Shown here in pieces: positions 59,269-64,000 of a stretch of 64,000 nt of DNA. This DNA is from Artocarpus heterophyllus (Eukaryota > Streptophyta > Magnoliopsida > Rosales > Moraceae): contig CM046347.1 of NCBI GenBank assembly GCA_025403435.1, forward strand, positions 24,998,597 through 25,062,596, given 5' to 3'. Below the pieces are notes generated by a model. The model worked only from the letters and a program-made list of their open reading frames with translations. It made no database searches and was not told the origin of the DNA. Every line of letters starts with the position of its first letter. The first letter of the stretch is position 1. A program made the position numbers and the translations under genes.

Positions 59269-62200
59269 TCAGAAACAAAACAAATGCGGATACAATTTAT
59301 GCATACTCGACTCTAGTTCCCAAGTGGCTTCATCAACCCTGTGATGCTACCATACAACCTTTACCAACGGTATCTCACGACGACACAAACTGATCATCTT
59401 TCGTTCGATGATCTGAATCGGCACCTCCTCGTACGTCGTATCCTCCCGAGCCTGCACATCGTGAAATGAAGCTATCTTAACCTGCTCAGGCGAACACTTC
59501 CTAAGCATCGACACATGGAACACATCATGAACATAAGAGAGTTTGGGCGGAAGGTTGAGCCGATAAGCAACCACACCAATACGCTGAGTGATCTCGAACG
59601 GTCCAATATACCTCGGTGCAAGCTTTCCACTCACTCCGAACTGCATAGTTCCTTTACGAGGCGATACCTTCAAGAGAACGAAATCTCCTACCGTAAACTC
59701 TAAGGGTCTAAATCTTCTATCCACATAACTCTTATGTCTACTTTAAGCTGCCCTCAATCGATCTTGAATCACGGTGACTTTCTCATTGCTATCATAGATC
59801 TCATCCGGCCCATGAATAACCCTATCTTCTGGCTCTGCCCAACACACCGGTGACTGACAAGGTTGGCCATACAATGCCTCAAACGGTGCCATACCAATAC
59901 TTGCCTGATAGCTGTTGTTGTACGCGAACTCCACCGATGCAAATATTTCTTCCAATTCCCACAGAAGTCTAACGCATAGGCACGCAAAATATCCTCGAGA
60001 ATCTGAATAACCTGCTCAGACTGCCCATCAGTCTGAGGATGAAACGCCGTACTGAAGTTCAAATCTGTACCTAAAGCCTCTTGAAAACTCCTCCAGTACT
60101 TAGCATTGAACCTGGTGTCTCGATCAGAAGTGATGGACAAAGGAACTCCATGCAACCTCACTATGTTCTGCAGATACAAATCCCCGAGAATCTTCCTCGA
60201 ACATGTCGACCTGAACAGAATAAAATGCGCTGATTTTGTCAACCTGTAGACCACGACCCAAACTGCATCATGCCGCTGTTCCGTCCTCGGCAAACCTGTG
60301 AGAAAATCCATCGTCACATGCTCCCATTTCCACCCTGGAATAGAAAGCGGCTGAAGCTGACCTGTGGGCTTCTGATGCTCTGCTTTCACCTGAAGACACG
60401 TCGTACACTTGGCCACATACTCTCAAACATCTTTCTTCATGCCTCTTCACCAATACTGACTCTTCAAATTGCAACACATCTTTATGCTCTTCGGATGAAT
60501 GGCGAACTAAGACCTATGGGCTTCGTCCAAAACTGCTTTCATCACCTCGGTGATAGCTGGAACTGCAAGATGCTCTGAAAAATACAACGATCCGTCTGCT
60601 TGCACACTCCATTCTTCAAACCGCTCCCCGTTCTGAATCCGCGTTTAAATCCCCTGCAAATGCTGATCCTGCCACTGATTTTGCTTCACCATCTGAACAA
60701 GAGCTGGGGTCGCCTCCACATGATATACCGAAACTTGATCATAGTCTTCATGATATCGTAGTCCATACTCACTCACTATCGCATCCCTGCTCCAGTCCTC
60801 AAAAGCCAAACAAGCGAGAATCCCTGAAGACTTCCTGCTAAGCGCATCCGCGACAACATTAGCTTTCCCAGGATGATATTGCAACGCGAAGTCATAATCC
60901 TCCATATACTCTATCCATCTACGCTGCCTCAAATTAAGATCCCTCTGAGTGAACAGATACCTCAAACTCTTATGATCGGAGAAGACCTAAAATGTCACTC
61001 CATACAAATAACACCTCCAAATCTTCAGCGCGTGAATCACTGCCGCAAGCTCCAAGTCATGAGTAGGATAATTCCACTCGTGAGGTCGTAGTTGTCTCAA
61101 TCCGTACGCAACCACGGGTCCATGCTGCATCAACACGCATCCAAGTCCCCGTCTTGAGCATCTACGTAAACCTCATACGGCTCGTCACTGCTAGGAATAA
61201 CCAACACTGGAGCTAAAGTCAACCGGCTCTTCAATTCCTGAAAAGCAAGCTCACATTCTTCATCCCACTCAAACCTGACATTTTTCTTAATCAATCTCGT
61301 CAACGGAGCTGCAATCTTCAAAAAATCCTTTACAAATTTCTGTAATAACCAGCAAGACCTAAGAAGCTGTGAATTTTTGCTACATTCCTTGGTCGTTCCC
61401 ACACCACTATGGCTTCAATCTTGGACGAATCCACAGAAATACCATGCTCAGAGATGACATGACCTAGAAATTTGACCTCAATCAATCAAAACTCGCACTT
61501 TTCCCTCCTGGCGTACAACTGGTGCTCCCGCAGAGTCTGAAGCATGATCCAGAGATGCTGCTCATGCTCCTCCCAAGTCTTAGAATACACTAGAATGTCA
61601 TCGATGAACACAATCACGAACTGATCCAAATACGGCCTAAATATCCTGTTCATCAAATCCATGAAAGCTACCGGAGCGTTCGTCAACCCAAACAACATAA
61701 CCAGAAACTCAAAATGCCCATACCAAGTCCTAAAAGCTATCTTGGGAATATCCTCTTCCTTAATCCTGAGCTGATGGTACCCTGAACGCAAATCAATCTT
61801 TGAGAAGTACCGCGAACCTCTCAACTGATCAAACAACTCATCGATCCTAGGCAAGGGATACTTATTCTTCACTGTAACACGATTCAGCTGCCGATAATCT
61901 ACACATAACCTGAGAGTGCCATCATGTTTCTTAGCAAATAAAACCGGTGCTCCCCATAGAGAAGTGCTATTTTGAATATTCCCTTTATCAGCAAGCACCT
62001 GAAGTTGCTTCCTCAATTCTTTCATTTATGCCGGCGCCATCCGATAAGGTGCTATAGAAATCGGTGCTGTCCCCAGAATCAACTCAATATCAAACTCAAT
62101 TTCCCGATGCAGTGGTAATCCTGGCAACTCATTGGGGAAGACATCCTCCAACTCATCAACCAACAGAATCGCTATACTTCCTCTCAAAGCATAGGGCTAG

Positions 62201-62630
62201 CACTCTAGATTCGCAAGAAAAGCACAACAAACTAGATTTGTTCGCCCTCCTAGACAAGACTTCATGAGATGCTCAATCATTAACCAATCACCACCACCCT
62301 GGTAGGTGATCATCATCCCCCTATCAGACACTAGGGTCACTTTTTTAAGTTGACAGTCTACAACTGTGTTATACCTGGACAACCAGTCCATCCATAGAAT
62401 TACATCATATGAGCTCATGGGGAGTATAATCAAATCACTTTTCAAAATCTCATCCCCAATCTTTATTTTACAAGATTTAAATACACAATTCACGCACACC
62501 CGCCCCAAGGGAGAGGTTATGACTAGGGGTTCATTAAACTCTTCTATCTCTAATCCCAAGGCATGTATAAAGGAACTCGAAATGAGAGAATGACAGGCAC
62601 CTATATCAAATTAAACACGAGCTAAGGATT
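59269..62630 (-). pseudogene. Gypsy H pol: protease, RT, RNase H, integrase, chromodomain
   Basis: In coding order: protease at 62197-62625 with F-D-I-G-A (Ser of D-S-G lost) after an in-frame TAA; RT at 61486-62025 (179 codons open; [26 protein letters not shown] at 61597-61608); RNase H at 60645-61402 (YVDAQDG... to ADALSRK); integrase zinc region (CTTCLQVK) and core at 59743-60480 (MDFLTGLP, SDRD, HPQTDGQSE). The C-terminus with GKLAPRYIGPFEI is at 59347-59724, and the chromodomain end (VDEATWELES) follows one TAG, with the final TGA at 59269-59271. Frames change at least four times along the gene. Close to full length for a chromovirus; inactive. Confidence 0.92.
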
Positions 62631-63853
62631 GAGAGACTAAGATCGTACCATCGACAACCGCGTTACTGGTCTGAGAATCTAAACCACCCGATGCCATTGC
62701 ATGAACCTGCACTGGGTGCCTTTCCCTTTCCTCTACCAACATTGCTAGGCCCTAGATTATTCTGCCGAAGCTGCTGAGATGGAGATGACTGCACACTAGC
62801 TACACTCGGCGCTTGATACTGAGGGACGCTATGCGGGAAATGCTGCGGCTGCTGCCCTTGTGCCGGATATCAAAACTGCTGAGGAGAAAACTGAGGATAC
62901 TACAACTGCGGATACTGTTGAGGCAGAGGTAGGGTCTGAGGCTGAGACTGACGATTGGCATCTTCTCCGGTCTGAGATCCAAGACGGGCACTCTTGATCA
63001 GGCAATTCCTCTTGAAGTGTCCGGGCTACTGACATAAATGACAATGAAAGCTGTAGGGATTGTTGCACCCGCTACCAGATGAATTGCTGCTATCACTGTT
63101 CGCGCCACTCTGCTTGCTCTTTCTCAGAGTTGAACGGCTACTGGTGCTCTTCCTACCGCTCCTCTACGATCCTCCTAAGGCCTTTGCTCGATCCTCACAA
63201 TACTACGCATAATCATTTTCCACTGATATTGCTGACGACACAAGCTCTCCAAAATTCCTAAGTCGTAGAGCAACCACCTATCACCGAATAGGAGCCTTGC
63301 GCCCTTCCTAAAACTTAATGCACCTCTCACGTTCCGATGCAACTGCTGATGGAGCAAACTTGGCCAACTCATTAAATCTTGCCTCATATTCCCGAACTGA
63401 CAAATCATCCTGCTGCAACCTGTAGAACTCAGTTGCCTTCTGATCTCTATACCCCTGCAAAAAATACCAATCATAGAACAGCTCCTCTAATCTGTCCCAA
63501 CTGATATCGCCACCGCATTCCAAACGCTTAGCTTGTTTCCACCAAGTATTAGCACCACCCTCAAGCTTATATGCAGCAAATTCTACACGGTACTCATCAA
63601 GCACACCAAGGGTATCTAAATGCTTCACGATCGAATCTAGCCAATATTCTGCCAACTGCGGATCCCCATTACCGTCAAAAGTCATAATAGACGCATGCCA
63701 GAATTCCTTAAAATACGTATGCCGACGACCAACATCAGGATCCTCTGGTCTAGCCCTGGTTGCCATCTGCGGGAAAGCCGCAAACATAGACCTCATCATG
63801 CCTTCATCATTTTCGAACTTGACGTCAGCTGTTGAACGACATCTAGGTGCCAT
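62631..63853 (-). pseudogene. Gypsy H gag (decayed)
   Basis: ATG at 63851-63853 (MAPRCRSTADVKFEND...), 88 bp after the primer site. The first 181 codons are open and contain the retrotransposon gag core (LEELFYDWYFLQGYRDQK, SVREYEARFNELAKFAPSA), then TAA at 63308-63310. Downstream, in decayed frames, come a Ser/Arg-rich stretch, a CCHC knuckle at 63002-63043 with TAG as its sixth codon (C-H-L-C-Q-stop-P-G-H-F-K-R-N-C), and a Gln/Pro-rich spacer before protease. Confidence 0.9.
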
Positions 63854-63940
63854 TCTCTCACTTCTGAAAACAAAATTTGGACTGTCAGAGGTATTTCATT
63901 GTCATACTTATGTGTGCACAATTCCCAAGGTTCATAACCT

Positions 63941-63955
63941 TGAGCTCTGATACCA
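63941..63955 (-). other. Primer-binding site of Gypsy H
   Basis: Sense strand TGGTATCAGAGCTCA, initiator-Met tRNA complement, three bases after the 5' LTR end. Confidence 0.93.
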
Positions 63956-63958
63956 TTC

Positions 63959-64000
63959 TGTCACTCCTCGGAGTGCAGGAGGTGACGTGGCGGATTATTT
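63959..64000 (-). repeat. Gypsy H 5' LTR, first 42 bp in window
   Basis: TGTCACTCCTCGGAGTGCAG, three mismatches in the first 20 positions to 57084-57103; continues past the window edge. Confidence 0.92.

Larger units (their letters stand above)
57084..64000 (-). mobile_element. Gypsy chromovirus element H, truncated by window edge
   Basis: Minus-strand Ty3/gypsy element: 3' LTR 57084-59220, polypurine tract, one gag-pol region (59269-63853), primer site, and the first 42 bp of the 5' LTR (63959-64000). A C-terminal chromodomain places it among chromoviruses, most like the Tekay/Del group. Inserted in a Copia LTR; expected target duplication CCTAT (57079-57083). Confidence 0.92.

Overview
This is a repeat-only window from the nuclear genome of a seed plant, probably a eudicot; nothing allows closer placement. 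Evidence: Ty1/copia and Ty3/gypsy LTR retrotransposons in several generations of nesting, initiator-Met-tRNA primer sites, long AT-rich LTRs with TATA boxes, and a degraded fragment of a plant cytokinin-activation gene (LOG). No intact host gene, tRNA, rRNA or CRISPR array is visible. Every coding region found is interrupted by stops, frameshifts or truncation.

Most of the window is one Copia family (LTR about 2.0 kb, starting TGTTAGAYATG and ending CCAACA; untranslated leader about 1.65 kb; gag, protease, integrase, RT, RNase H). Letters A-G below name individual copies. Layout: 1-1353, end of a Gypsy LTR (+). 1354-16422, Copia B (-), split by Copia A (-, 2322-12145), which has a perfect 5-bp target-site duplication (CCATC). 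16423-24183, Copia C (-), inserted in the last 89 bp of B's 5' LTR. 24184-25273, old Gypsy LTR fragment (-). 25274-26185, nothing recognised. 26186-29353, AT-rich block resembling a long Gypsy LTR (+). 29354-46037, Copia E (+), whose 5' LTR is split by Copia D (+, 30337-37557) with a perfect target-site duplication GGATA; D is an unusual three-LTR structure. 46038-52484, Copia F (-), cut in its RT where E ends. 52485-54245, fragment of an Athila/Tat-type Gypsy gag-protease region with a tandemly duplicated protease. 55030-55498, unrecognised decayed ORF. 56230-56577, LOG pseudogene. 56578-57083, end of Copia G LTR (-). 57084-64000, nearly complete Gypsy chromovirus H (-), inserted in the G LTR and running off the right edge.

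The most informative observations are: (1) clusters of the CpG-rich palindrome TTCGGCMTGCCGAA in the Copia LTR, in the Copia leader and in the LTR of the unrelated Gypsy family; (2) four regularly spaced CCCCTAGG motifs in every well-preserved Copia leader, a candidate RNA dimerisation or packaging structure; (3) premature stop codons shared by independently inserted copies, suggesting that defective copies were mobilised in trans; (4) a middle segment of A's 3' LTR replaced by integrase sequence of a B-like subfamily; (5) the LOG pseudogene and its unrecognised ORF neighbour.
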